Below are positions 45,604 through 57,662 of a DNA stretch of 64,000 nt, one piece after another. The stretch's first letter is position 1, and each line of letters starts with the position of its first letter. A model generated the notes under the pieces. It saw nothing but the letters and a program-made list of their open reading frames with translations. It was not told where the DNA came from and did not search any database. The DNA comes from Carnegiea gigantea (taxonomy: Eukaryota > Streptophyta > Magnoliopsida > Caryophyllales > Cactaceae), in assembly GCA_029747015.1 (NCBI GenBank), contig JAKOGI010002262.1, forward strand, positions 20,001-84,000, given 5' to 3'. The position numbers were made by a program, and so were the translations under genes.

Positions 45604-46864
45604 AATTCTTCTCCCTCTTCTTCTCCAAAAATTGGCTTACCCAGTAAGCTAGGAGATGCTACTGGCGATGTCTCTAATGATTTAGATAGTCCTTCCCCTC
45701 CTGAGCCACCTTCTAAAGAAAAGGACTCTTTTGACTCAACAAATTTTTCACCTTCTAAGGGTTTTTCTTCTTCTTCTTCTTCTTCTTCTTCTTCTGAGAA
45801 AGTGCATATGCATGTACCTCCTTTTCCCCATAGGCTCAAGAAGAAAGATCAAGCTCATATTGAGAAGATAAGAGAGACCTTCTCTCAAGTCAAGATCAGT
45901 ATTCCTTTACTCGATGTTATTCAGCAGATGCCTCCATATGCTAGGTTCTTAAAGAATCTATGCACGACCAAAAGAGCGACTGGTGTACCTAAGAAGGCTT
46001 TCTTAGCCTCTGGCACTAGTTCACTCCTTTCTCATCAGATCCTGGTGAAGTATAAGGACCCGGTTGCCCTACTGTTTCTATAGTCATAGGGGACCAACTT
46101 ATTCATAGAGCATTGCTTGATCTAAGGGCTAGTGTTGACTTAATACCCTTTATTGAGTATAAGAGACTAAAATTAGGTGAGCTGAAACCTACCAAGATGG
46201 CCATTTAACTGACTGATAGATCGACTAGGTTGCCCAAGGGGTACTCGAGGATGTGCTGATTAGAGTGGGTGAATTCATTTACCCAGTGGACTTCGTTATG
46301 ATTGAAGCTGAGAAGGTGTCCAACGTAGCGAGTAAAATCCTTGTGATTCTAGGGTGTCCTTTCTTGGCCACTGCCAATGCCTTCATTAATTGCAGACATG
46401 GTATGATGAGACTGTCTTTTGGCAATATGATATTAGAATTGGACATCTTTAATATGCAAAGACAGCCTTCTGGATTCGATGATATGGAGTTTCCTACTCT
46501 TAATTGGGTAAGGGATTTTATATTCGATGATGCCTTTGATGATGTATCTGTTGCTGAGTATGAGTCATTTCTTGTGAATGATGAGCCTGAGTATAATGTG
46601 TTTGAGTTTGATGACTTGTGCTCTACTACTGATTGTTTGCTCACTGTTGTTTCTGAATCTACTGCTGAATCTGTTTTCCCTATTGCTCCTGAATTGAAAC
46701 CTCTTCCTGACTCTCTTAATTATGCATTCCTAGGACCCGATGAATCCTTACCTGTCATAATTACTTTTGATCTAGACCGGAGCCAAGAGGATAAATTGAT
46801 TACTTTACTTAGGGAGAACAAGGAAGCTTTAGGTTGGAACTTTAGGAGACATCAAGGGTATTAG
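45604..46864 (+). pseudogene. Athila-like serine-rich linker and protease region
   Basis: A (TTC)n run at about 45761-45796 encodes 10-12 serines. Then KVHMHVPPFPHRLKKKDQAH and IPLLDVIQQMPPYARFLKNL precede the protease. After shifts, YPVDFVMIEAEKV and VILGCPFLATANAFINCRHG give the conserved LG-x-PFL-x-T protease end (here G-C-P for G-R-P). An acidic connector ends ENKEALGWNF. Confidence 0.85.
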
Positions 46865-48360
46865 TCCTTCTATTGTGCAACATAGAATTCATTTAGAGGA
46901 CAATGCTAAGCCCTATTGTGACCGCTAAAGGTATTTGAACCCTACTTTACAGGAAGTAGTTTAAGAAGGAAGTGATGAAATGGTTAGACCATGGGGTTAT
47001 TTACCCCATTTTTGATAGTAAATGGGTTACCCCTATTCAAGTTGTTCCTAAGAAGACCGGTATTACCATGGTTAGGAAAGATAAGAACGAGTTAGTCCCT
47101 ACTCGAATTCAATTTTGGTCATGTGTATGTATAGACTATAGAAAATTGAATGCTGCCACCAGGAAAGACCATTTTTTCCTCCCCTTCTTGGAACAAATGC
47201 TAGAGAGGTTGGTCGGACATTCCTTCTATTGCTTTTTAGATGGATGTTCTGGTTATACCCAGATCTCTATCGCTCCTGAAGATAAGGAGAAGACTACCTT
47301 CACCGGTCCATTTGGGACATACGCCTTTAGGAAAATGCCGTTTGGACTATGCAATGCCCCTGCTACTTTTCAAAGATGCATGATTTCCATTTTCTCAGAT
47401 CTGGTTAAGCACTGCATGAAAATTTTCATGGATGACTTTTCTGTGTTTGGATCTTCTTTTGATGGTTGCTTATCTAACCTGAGAAAAGTGTTGAAAAGGT
47501 GTAGGAAGAAAAACTTGACTTTGAACTGGAAGAAATGTCATTTTATAGTTAAAAAGGGGTCGGTTTTAGGCCACATTATTTCCCAAGATGTAATTGAGGT
47601 AGACAAGGCTAAGACTGACCTGATTGTGAATCTTTGCCCTCCCACTTTTGTAAAAGAGGTGTAGTACTTCCTTGAACATGCTGGCTTTTATCGTCGCTTC
47701 ATTAAGGACTTTAGTAATATTGCAAAGCCCTTGTCCAATATGTTAGCTAAGGACGCACTATTTCACTTCTCTATGGAGTGTGTTGAGGTATTTTCTAAGC
47801 TTAAGGTAGCTTTAACCTCTGCTCCTGTTCTTTACCCCCCATTTGGGAGAACCATTTGAGCTGATGTATGACGCATCTAATTATGCTATTGGGGTTGTTC
47901 TGGGACAGTGTATTGATAGGAAATCCCATGTTATTTATTATACTAGTCACAGTCTGAATGATGCCTAGCTAAACTACACTGTTACTGAAAAAGAATTCTT
48001 ACCTGTAGTCTTTGGTTTTGAAAAGTTTAGGCCCTATCTGATTGGATCTCATGTGATTGTTTATACTGACCGCTTTGCTCTTAAGCACATTTTTTCTAAG
48101 AAGGATGCTAAGTTCAGACTTGCAAGATAGATCTTACTTTTGCAAGAATTTGACTATGAAATCAGGGATAAGAAAGGGTCTGAGAACCTTGTAGCTGACG
48201 ATCTGTTTAGGATTCTCTATGATAGAGAGCATGAGTCCCATATTTCTAAGTGCTTCCTTGATGAACAATTGTATACTGTTCACCCTGATCCTTAGTATGC
48301 TGATATTGTGAACTACTTAGTTGCCGGTAGAATCCCTGAGGATTGGACTAGGAATGACAG
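46865..48360 (+). pseudogene. Athila-like reverse transcriptase and RNase H
   Basis: The frame 46972-47664 is intact over 230 codons: DSKWVTPIQVVPKKTG, CVCIDYRKLNAATRKDHFF, FLDGCSGYTQISIAPEDKEK, MPFGLCNAPATFQRCM and IFMDDFSVFGSSFDGC (the x-M-D-D box, about 47418-47465), then GHIISQDVIEVDKAK. RNase H continues past a TAG at 47662 with FLEHAGFYRRFIKDFSNIAK and several frameshifted blocks to about 48360. Confidence 0.95.
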
Positions 48361-48379
48361 AGATAGATTCTTACACTTT

Positions 48380-49585
48380 GTGAAGTTCTTTATTTAGGAT
48401 GACCCTTATTTGTTTAACTACTGCTCTGACCAAGTCTTTAGGAGGTGTATTCCCAACCATGAGGTGAGAAGTGTCCTTTCTTTTTGTCATGACCAGGCAT
48501 GTGGGGGGATTTTAGTGGTAAGAAGACTGCGGCTAAGGTTCTTCAATATGGTTTTTTATTGGCCTACTCTATTTAAGGATGCATTTGAATACTGCAAGAG
48601 TTGCCCTAGATGCCAACAAATGGATAGAATAAGCAGGAGAGATATGATGCCACTGAACCCCATCATTATGGTGGAGACTTTTGATGTGTAGGGTATTGAT
48701 TTTATGTGACCATTTCTATCTTCCTTTGGGAATGAGTATATTTTATTAGCTATGGACTATGTTTCTAAATGGGTTGAGACCATCCCCTCTAGGACCAATG
48801 AAGCTAAGGTCGTTGTGAAGTTCCATAGGGAAAACATCCTTGCTCGATTTGGCATGCCCGCTGCTATCATTAGTGATCAGGGAACTCATTTTAATAACAG
48901 ATCTTTTGATACCTTACTGAAGAGGCATTCCATAGTTCATAGGCTTGCTACACCCTATCATCCCCAAATAGTGGCCAGGTTGAACTGTTAAATTGGTAGA
49001 TCAAACAGATTCTAGAGAAGACAGTGAGTAGGAACAGAAAAGACTAGGCTGAGAAGCTAGTAGATGCTCTTTGGGCGTATAGAACGGCTTTCAAAACTCC
49101 CTTAGGTATGTCACCTTATAGGGTAGTTTATGGTAAGTCTTATCATTTACCTGTTGAGATAGAGCATAAAACTTGGTGGGTCATTAATAAACTTAATTAT
49201 GACTTGACTGCAGCTAGTGAGGAGAGACGACTGCAACTGAGTGAGCTTGATGAGATTAGAGCTGAGACTTATAAGAGTGCTTAATCTTATAAAGCAAGAG
49301 TTAAATTGTTTCATGACAAACATATTTGTAGGAAAGAGTTTGCCCCAAGGATGAAAGTATTTTATATGACTCTAAGCTCAATATGTTTCCAGGGAAATTG
49401 AGGCCCTGATAGACAGGTCCCTATATTGTCTCACAAGTTTTCCCTATGGTGCAATTGAAGTTCAGAACCCTAAGATTGGTGTCACATTCAAAGTGAATAG
49501 CCATCGTTTGAAACAATTTCTGGAATTGCCGAGTCAAGCAGATGTGGAGTGTCTGATACTCCGCGAGCCAAGTCCTGATCGGTGA
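48380..49585 (+). pseudogene. Athila-like integrase
   Basis: Zinc module: HEVRSVLSFCHDQACGG and CKSCPRCQQMDRISRRD (about 48455-48640). Core: GIDFM after a stop (first Asp), AMDYVSKWVETIPSRTNEAK, and ISDQGTHFNNRSFDTLL (second Asp, about 48877). ATPYHPQIVARLNC shows GQAE-type sequence changed to ARLN at the catalytic Glu position. The C-terminal tail reads VNSHRLKQFLELPSQADVEC near 49493-49552. Confidence 0.92.
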
Positions 49586-49589
49586 TTGT

Positions 49590-50941
49590 GATGTGAAGTA
49601 GCTTGGGTGTACTTAGCACCCGACCTGGTTTGCTAGAAATTTCTTCTCTTCTTCTCTCTTTTCCTCTCTTTATTTTTTCCCCTTTTTCTTGGTTTTTTTT
49701 TTTCAAATGTCTTTTGGTATGATTGATTGCTTTTCTTTTTATATGTTTGTTTGAAGTCATGTCCCTTTTGTTTTTCAGTCTTATTTTTATCTTTTGCTTT
49801 TCTGTTGGCCCTTATATTTTGAGTCTTCATATTTTGTACCACGCCCAATGAGTACATTGTGAGATTTAGGCGTGGGGGTGGGGAAACTTTCGCATGTTTT
49901 TTTTGGAAAAAAATCCAAAAAGATGTTTGTTTTTGGGGGACGTTTTGTACTTTTTCTGATTAGCTTAAATCCCTTGTGTATTGATTATTAGTTTGTATGT
50001 AAGCATGATGTGCATCATGGGTCTCCAGCCTCAGTATGTCATTCTAAGCCATAATTCTAACCTAAATTGTTCATCACAGATGTATAATCCAATCCTTGTT
50101 TATCTCTTCGTCATTATCTTTAGGTCTTAAGTCTTTCATGAATGGCTCTCCCGCTCGCCCTTTACACGATTACTCTAGTTTTTGCCATTTTTGAAAAAAA
50201 AAAAGAAAAAAAGAAGAAAAACCAAAAAATTAAAAAAATGATGAAATGATCAAGGAAGGAAAAAAGGAAATGGAATAAAACTTGGAATGACAAGTATCCC
50301 TTGGAGGCATGCGCTACTGGGCATTACTCTTTGAGGCATGTGCTACTGGGTATATCCTTTCAGACAATACTGCTATTAGGAAAGCTTGCTTTCTATGTTA
50401 ATAAGTCAATAATGTAGTTCGTGTCAGTCAAGTGGGATTGAGTTGATTCTAAAGAGCTTAAGTCCTAGGATCATGACGCAATTGCACACAAGCACTGGGA
50501 TGGATTCACAGTTCTGATGTACAGTGGGGTGAAAAGTTGGTATTTTATGTCATCCATGGGGATCAAGAGTCTTGACGTATATATTATGCCTATGTGCGGG
50601 CTAATATCTTTATTATAAGGGTGATTTGATTGGTTAGAATTTGTATAACTTTCTTGTATATACTTGTGTTTTGATTGTTAACCCAAAAGATTTCCTATTT
50701 TTCTCTCTCTTTTTATCTTTCTTTTTCAAGATTTTGTGGATATTTTACTTGAAAACCCTCACGAGGTCTCATTTGTCCACTTGGGAGATCGAAGGGTTTA
50801 AATGGCTTGTTGCATACGCTAAATGCAACCTTGATTCCTGCGACAGTAAGTTAGGATTTTCTTTTCTCTTATGTTATATTTCTTTTTAGGTGGTTTAGTT
50901 GTTTTACTCAAAGACGAGCAAAATCTTGGTGTGGGAGTATT
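49590..50941. other. Non-coding 3' interior of the Athila-like element
   Basis: No env-like or other gene is seen. The stretch has T-rich and A-rich tracts, two near-identical GAGGCATG-GCTACTGGG units (about 50302-50350), and at the end GACGAGCAAA and the purine tract GGTGTGGGAGTATT before the LTR. Confidence 0.65.
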
Positions 50942-53149
50942 TGTTCATGTTAAAAATATGCTATTTTTACGATATCTCTACACCTAATTTATGCTCAAAA
51001 TAACTGTTATATTTGGATTTTTTATTTGATTTTATTTTGTTTTGATGGTATTGAACGATTCGAAAAATTGTGGAAAAAAGATTAAAAAAATGCCGAAAAT
51101 GAAGTATTGGGCCAGATTGACTCAAACCTGACCCAAAAATCATTAGCCTACTTTCTTTTATAACCCCAAAAAAGGGAAAACCAAAATGAGAAAATAATCT
51201 AAAACTCACGCTCGCAGCACGTGACTCATTCCCCTTGCCCCCTAACTCTTATTTTGTCTCTCTTCTCTCGGCTTTTGGAAGCCCAGAAACCCGATGCCCC
51301 CCTCCCCATTTCAGTTCAACCTCGCTCGCTCTCTCTCTAACTCATCTGTCTCTCTGTAGAACTCACAGCACCACGCACCACCATCTTCGCCACTTGCACT
51401 GCTAGCGCAACACACCACCCACCTTCGTCCTCATCTACACCGTCTTTCACGCATCAGCCACCAGATTGCGTCATCTCCACCATCCACGAATCGCCTAAAT
51501 GGACGACCCAGATCGAAGAAACTCGAGTATAAAGCAGAGGTTGTAGCGCCAGATTGAGGTTTTGGGAGGTTTTCCTTTAGGATTTTAAGTTATAATTCTA
51601 GTTAATTTTAGCATGATTTCAAGTCCGATGTTCTACATTTTTCAATTTCTCATTGTTTTAATTTTGAATTTTAAATTCACTTTACAATTCAAAACTTCAA
51701 AGAATTAGTGTAGTCTTGCCAATTTCTGAATCTATTGGATGATTTGTGGTTTGAATTCTATATGTTCTGGGCTTAGAATTGCTCGGTCAATCGCCAACTT
51801 TTTTTTCCCCTTTTTGTTCTAATTTTTCGGTTTTCATTTTATGTTTAGGAGTTTAATTCGAGTCTTAGCAAATTTAGGGTTTTAAATTGTTGATTTTTGC
51901 TATCTGAATTTAAAGCCTTAGGGTTATTTGGGTTTAAATTTGTTCCAACTCTATCATTGTTTTGTTTTCTTGGCTGATTTGGGTGTCGAAAGTCCATAAA
52001 CGGAGTAGTGATTTTGGGATGAGCTCAGGGTTGAGCTAGGATTCCCTCCTTATTTCCCCTGTTCATATTTTCCCCTTTCCCCGAAAATTTCCCCTACTCG
52101 GGTGCTAGGCAAGGAGTCGGATGTTGCTCCCTACCTTCCCCTGTAAATTAGTGACGATGATGTTCGACTTGGTAGAGTGTTCAATGGCAGACTTGTCCCT
52201 CTTACCCTCGTCTTCTTTGTTTCAGGTTCTGAGTTGCTACTCTTTTCCTCTGTTTTTGTTCTCAGTCCCTTCCCTGTAGCTTAGTTTTCTTTTCTTTTTA
52301 GTTTGGTTGATGCGATTGTGTTTTGAACTTAGTTGAGTTAATTTGGTCGATTTTAGTTTGGTTTGATTGATTCTCAGCATAATACTAAATGAATTCTAGG
52401 TTTTACTTTCGATAATTTTAGTTTCTCTTCTCTCGTTGTGCACCATAGTTCCTGTTGGTACTCGAATATTCTATGCTTTTGGGTTAATTTTTGCACTTGT
52501 GAATTAGCTGACTGTTGAATTGTTCATGGTTGTCCAATGAACTTTGGCTATTGTTAGGTTTGATCTAGACGGGTTGATTTGGGCTTTGATTTTGCTAAGA
52601 TAGGTAACCCTGAATTCCCCTGTTTCTGCACCTTTCATTTCTTTGTTTTTCTGGCTTAGGCGAGGTTTGATGTCCCCTATTAATGGAGGACACTCGAACT
52701 GGGCTGAGCTAGCTAGCTTGAGACTCTTAATTTCCCCTCCCATGCTTTGGTTATTGTCATGATCAATTCATTGAGTTTCGTTTCTGTTCTTCATGCATCT
52801 TGACCCCTGTTTTTGAATAGCTCACATAATGAAGCCTGCAGCTGGCCTCTGTAAGAGTAGAGTGATGATATTAAGTTTGCTTGTTTTTAGGATGTTGTTC
52901 ACTACCAAACATTAGATTCGTACTTGTTTGTGCTTAGTTGAATTCTAATGTTAGAATTTGATTCTCAATTCATGAGGTCTCTTGCAGTTGCTTTATTTGG
53001 ATGCATGTAGTTGATTTTAGATTAATTAGTTTAGTTGACTAATTTAGTGTTCCTAATCTCATCCTCGTCCCTATAGAGACGACCCTCAAGTACTACGATG
53101 GGAGTTGTATACTTGCAGTACTTTATTTTTCACTCAAAATTATTGTACA
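50942..53149 (+). repeat. 3' LTR of the Athila-like element
   Basis: Partner of 41607-43817, with scattered substitutions along its length. Confidence 0.95.
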
Positions 53150-53154
53150 GGTGT

Positions 53155-54164
53155 ATCAATTGTTAAAAGAAAGGCCAAAAGAATTCCAAATTAGTTCTTG
53201 AGCTTGAAAACTTAATGAAGTTATCTTGAGTCATACTAACCGTAAAATTGTACATTTTGAGCTAAGCTAGGCCACTTTTGACGCTTAAAGTTGCAACAAA
53301 CATTTTTCTTAAACGATGAGAAAGCTTTCAAAAATTCAAGTGCATTTATTGTCTGTGCTTTTTGAAAAATAACATGTTGTACAAATTATGTAAAGTTCAT
53401 ATAATCTTCATGTAATGAAATAGTTTAAACAATGTTTTGTTATTTAATTAAGTAACCCCTATCAGTTATCATGCATCAGGGCTTATGCCCTTCAGTTTAT
53501 CCTATGTAGTTGTAGCTCAGGCTTCCTGATCTATCTAAGAGGAGGGCACCTATCTCAATGATCACTTCAGACTTCAGTAGGGTTTTCATTTCCAGATAAT
53601 AACTAGCAAGGTAGTTTTACTCACATTCTCTTTCCCGTTTGAGAATTAAAATGATTTGAAATGCGGGTGCCCATCTAGTTTCAATACGAAATTTATTTTA
53701 CAGCATAAGGGTATACGTACAAGGTTTTGGCTCATTTTTTGAATCATTTTGTATTTTCTATTTTAGGTAAAGGATCAATGACCATCCATTATCCTAATAA
53801 GTTAGAAGGTAGCAGAAGTAGAAGAGGGACTTGGTACTTTCGAGAAGGCTAGCAGTCTAGACGCTCACAGTGATTCTTAGGTTAGCACTTTTAAAGACAT
53901 AACAATTTAATGTTGGGTTATGAGAACCCCTAACTAAGTTGTAATTTATGTTACGAACTAAATAGTTTCATGAATGTACTTTCCTATCCCTAACTCTATT
54001 AGACTTGGTTAATGTGAATGATACAGGAAAATACATGGTTCTAGGTAGCCTTATCCATTTAGGAACAGTGATAAAGACTCCAATTGAAAAACTTTTGCCG
54101 CTATTATAAATAATAAACTGTTAGATTAAGATAATTATGTGATTTAAGGATTGGGGGCGTTACA
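53155..54164 (+). repeat. Solo LTR, third segment and 3' tip
   Basis: Continues from 41606 and ends GATTGGGGGCGTTACA. TCACA at 54165-54169 repeats the pentamer at 16197-16201. There is no gene. Confidence 0.75.
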
Positions 54165-54169
54165 TCACA

Positions 54170-55700
54170 CCTTATATGAAGTGTATTGCTATTAGACTCT
54201 GCATCATCATAGCCTTTGTGAAATGGATTATCACCACTAGTGACCTAAACAATTAGAGCCAAATTTGTTACCCTTTAAAGCTTTACAGCCTTCTGTTTTT
54301 GACCACTTAATCATTCTAGACTTAGATGTCAACTACTCATCGTTACTAGTGTTAATGTCCTCGGAAGGACCATCTTCGTCACTGTCTAAATTATTTTCAG
54401 TAGTATCAACTTCCTCTTCATTTTCTACATCCAAGTTGTCAAGCTTCACTTTAACTTTTGCCTACATGTTGAAGCATCTTTCTCATTCTCATATTTAACT
54501 TTATTTTCAACCCTATATTCCTCAGTGCCAAAAGACCAATTTTATAAATCCCTTTTTATCAAATTCTCCTGTAGAGTAGGTGATTTAGGCATGAGGTATT
54601 CTCCATCCCATTGTTCATTTTATTTTGGAACTTATTGCTCTCTGCTAATAAGGGTGGAAGGTTGGCTCTTTGTGCCTTTGTAGTGTTTGACGTGTGCATA
54701 TTTAGGAGAATTGGTAGTTTGGTCCTTGATTTTTGGAGTGGATGCTTGGGCTTCTAGGATGGGCTTCTTAGCTTAGGCAGCAAAGGTGTTGCTTTTGTAG
54801 TTGGGCTTTGGTTTATAAAGTGGATATTTGGGCTTCTAAGGTAGGCTTTGTAGGTTAGGCAACAAAGGTGCTGGTTTTTTTTCTTTTGAAAGTTGGGTCT
54901 TGGTTTTTGGAGTGGATGCTTGAGCCTTAAGTAGGCTACTTAAGTTAGGCAGCAAAGGTGTCGGGTTTGTCTCTTGAAGGTTGGGCCTTGGTTTTTGGAG
55001 TGTATGTTTCAGCTCTTTGGGAGGGGTTGTTCAGGAGGATAGGCAGCAAGCGACTTGAGTTTGTCTTTTGAACTTTTATCCTTTGTTTGTGGAGTAGAAG
55101 GTTGGGCTTCTAGGGTGAGTTGCTTTGGTTGGGTTGTAAGGGACTTGGTTTTCCTAGCAATGGGGTTCAATCTTGGGCTTCTTCTTGGGAAAGTTGAACA
55201 TAACCTCCACACTTAGAATAGGATCTCTCTTAGTTGTTGATTCATATGGCTTTGGTGACGTATAATCTATATTATGCTTCTCACCTGCCTTATTGGCATC
55301 AGATGAGTCTAGTAGGGCTAGCAATGGCCTCATCACATCAAGGTATTACATAACATATACTGTATAAATACTCATTTTTTTTTTTTTTTTTGGCAGTCCT
55401 AGCAAATGAAGTCGTGCCCCTACCATAATTAGTTCTCATTTCTCATCCTTATCAATCCACTTTCCAATGACATGCAAGGGACTAAAAATAGACTTCATCC
55501 ACATTTGTATACCAAGATCCTTTGCATATCCTTTCGCCTCAAAGTAACGCAGTTTATCAACATTAACATGCCAGAAAGGACTTTTCTCACCTCCTCCACA
55601 TTTTAACTATCTCTTCAGCACAAAGTTTCCCAAATAGTGAATTTCCTAAGTTATTTCATTGTTCATCATTGCTTTTTATGTAATTATTCAAGACAACAAA
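54170..55700 (-). pseudogene. MULE A transposase, N-terminal block
   Basis: On the minus strand from about 55690: EIHYLGNFVLKR, KCGGGEKSPFWHVNVDKLRY, FEAKGYAKDLGIQMWMK and DKDEKxELIMVGARLHLLGL. This follows the pattern of the N-terminal PB1-like domain of plant mudrA proteins (I-x-I-HHGG-x-F, Y-x-GG, D-x-D, E-x4-KELGY). A proline- and lysine-rich repeat region follows (54690-55140). The block ends SGDNPFHKGYDDAESNSNTL then HIRC at the left edge, which is the insertion site of the solo LTR and adjoins the hAT-like element. Stops and shifts are frequent. Confidence 0.72.
54690..55140 (-). repeat. Degenerate 80-90-bp tandem repeats within MULE A
   Basis: At least four units contain TTGG-TTTGGAGTGGATGCTT, a GGGCTTCTA-GGT-GGCT segment and GGCAGCAAAGGTG. 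On the minus strand they encode Pro/Lys/Gln-rich peptide repeats (for example KHPLQKPRPNFQ). Confidence 0.8.
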
Positions 55701-56720
55701 GACGTTGTGCATTAAATATTAGAATATATTAAACACAACACAAATCACATAAAAATCAAACAACAAATCCTACCAAATCAAAAAATAAACCCTAGCAACT
55801 CACTTCTTGCAAATTCAAAATTGTGCAATCTAAAATCAAAAAATGTTCAAAACACAAGGAAATCCTTTTTGCAATGAAAATTCCAACTCAAGCACACGTA
55901 AATGTCACCAAAAGGAAGTTAATTTCTCCTTTTGAAAGAAATTCATTATCTTTTTGCAGATTTCGATTTCCAGTCTAATTGTTTAGAAGATCTTCACACT
56001 CCTTCACTTTTCAACTCATCGTATTTCTCTGGAACTTCTCAATTTCACTAGATTTCTCACCACTATATCACCCAATTTGGATGCTAGGGTTTGCACTTCT
56101 AATGTCAGACTTAGATTATTATAATTGCTTGTGTTGCAGGAGTAAATGTGATCGCTTGTAGGAGCCTTAAGTAATAACTAAGTTATGAGTGAGGAGAGAA
56201 ATTAATGTGTCCTAATGGAAAAGTAAGGCAACTGACATAACTTTGGGAGGGAGAAAAAGAAGAAGAGAAGTTTGAATTTCATTTCGAAATACCATCCACA
56301 TAAGATAGATGCACCGTCATATCATCACATCACTAAATTTAGTCCAACTGAAGTCGATGGTATACTGAAGAAAATAAATACCCCAAAAGGTAATATTGTT
56401 AATTTTTAAAGGCTGAATCACTAATGTCTAATATCCCTGCAAGTTGTATTAATAACATCCAAAAACCAATTTTTCAATAGAAAGCCTACAACTTTGTTTT
56501 TATATCTCTAAGAGCGAAAAGTTGAAAACCTATAAAATTATTGGAAACAGGGAATTTGGAAATAAGCAAATAAGTGCAACTTCGCCACCTTCGCTTCGCC
56601 TCCACCATTGTTTTCCTCTTGTCTATTGGTTGAAGAACTTTTCCCATTTATTTTTCACCTAATATCCCTCAGACGCAGTCGTGCATGAAGTATTCTCACT
56701 TTTTCAGTGTTGCTACTTGT
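55701..56720. other. Right flank of MULE A; no gene seen
   Basis: AT-rich, probably the 5' leader or outer end of MULE A grading into host sequence. The short reading frame 55979-56161 has no recognised similarity. Confidence 0.5.
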
Positions 56721-57302
56721 TAGGAGTGTGCAAAACCGGTTAACCGAAATTTTGGCTAACTAAAAATCGGTTAACTGGTTTTTCGGTTTAAGGATATTTC
56801 GAATCGTAATTGAACCGAAAATTTTGATTAACCAATTTTCAGTTAACCAAAAATTCCGGTTCATCCAAAACTCGCACTGTAACCGAACCAAAAAAATCGG
56901 TTACTAGATTTTTCGGTTCGGTTAACTGATTTTTTGGTTTGGTTACCGGTTAATCGTCCACAAATAATTAAAAAATACAATTTCTTACCTAAATTTTTCA
57001 TTTTTTGTGTCCAAAATTTTTTTATAATAATTAAATTTTGGCTACCATTCATAAATAATAAAAAAAGTGCATTTTCTTACCTAAAATTTTCAATTTTTTA
57101 TGTATAATTTTTTTAAGGAATAATTTCGGTTTGGTTAACCGAATTTTGAAACCATCCAAATCGTAACCTTTCAATTCGGTTAACCAAAGCAATATTTTGG
57201 AAAATTTGTTCGATTTTTTCTGTTTTTGGGTTCGATTTTTGGTTTTGATTTTGGTTTTGGTTTTGGTTTTGGTTTTGGTTTTAGCTCTTTTCAACACCCC
57301 TA
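56721..57302. mobile_element. hAT-like non-autonomous element with CGGTTAACCG motifs
   Basis: Tips are TAGGAGTGTGCAAAA (56721) and, on the other strand from 57302, TAGGGGTGTTGAAAAG, a good inverted repeat. The body is packed with (A/C)CGGTTAACCGAA-type palindromes and ends in a (GGTTTT)n tract. Outside, CTACTTGT (56713-56720) resembles CTACTTGC at 57310-57317, but the latter is seven bases beyond the tip, so the 8-bp duplication is only approximate. No coding region. Confidence 0.72.
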
Positions 57303-57662
57303 ACTAAAACTACTTGCTGCTGCTGTTGGTTCCCCCTCCCCTTTAAAAAAAGGAAAAAAAACCGAACCCCCAAATAGGTTTTTTTTTTAAAAAAAAAAAA
57401 AAAAACCCCCAAGACCGCCCTCTGTATATGCGTGGTAGGGACGTGAAATTACATATCGAACCCCAATCGTTCAAGAATGTGAGCGGTTCCTGTTGCCGAG
57501 ACCAACACTAACGCGATGTCAAACCCCACATTCTTGAAACAGCAGGATTTTGATGTCTGGGTGAAGTGGTTGTCTACCTTATTTGTCGGCAGAGGAGAGA
57601 AAGAGAGTGTGTGTACGTTGTTTGTGTGTAAGTGAGAGGGAGAGAGAGGGAGAGAGAGAGAG
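57303..57662 (+). promoter_or_regulatory. Upstream region and GA-rich 5' leader of the MCA-like gene
   Basis: Includes a poly-T/poly-A block (57379-57405) and a GA-rich run (about 57634-57662) that ends exactly at the ATG. GA-rich leaders are common in plant 5' UTRs. No TATA box could be assigned with confidence. Confidence 0.45.

Larger units (their letters stand above)
41607..53149 (+). mobile_element. Athila-like Ty3/gypsy LTR retrotransposon, complete but decayed
   Basis: LTRs are 41607-43817 (2211 bp) and 50942-53149 (2208 bp), with a perfect duplication GGTGT (41602-41606, 53150-53154). The primer site TGGCGCTATTGCCGGGAA (43824-43841) is tRNA-Asp type. Gag, protease, reverse transcriptase, RNase H and integrase follow in order. 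About 1.3 kb of non-coding sequence separates integrase from a GGTGTGGGAGTATT purine tract. The reverse transcriptase text (MPFGLCNAPATFQRCM, FMDDFSVFG) is that of the Athila lineage. Every domain has stops. It is inserted in the solo LTR 60 bp from MULE B. Confidence 0.95.

Noticed and set aside
45600..45839. Glu-rich minus-strand reading frame
   Set aside because: It is the complement of the TTC serine repeat in the Athila-like gag-protease linker.
16544..54164. Solo LTR starting at TGTTATAACTTTTC (16544)
   Set aside because: Its flank GGCAA does not match TCACA at the right edge, whereas the start at 16202 gives a perfect TCACA duplication and TGTAA-type tip.
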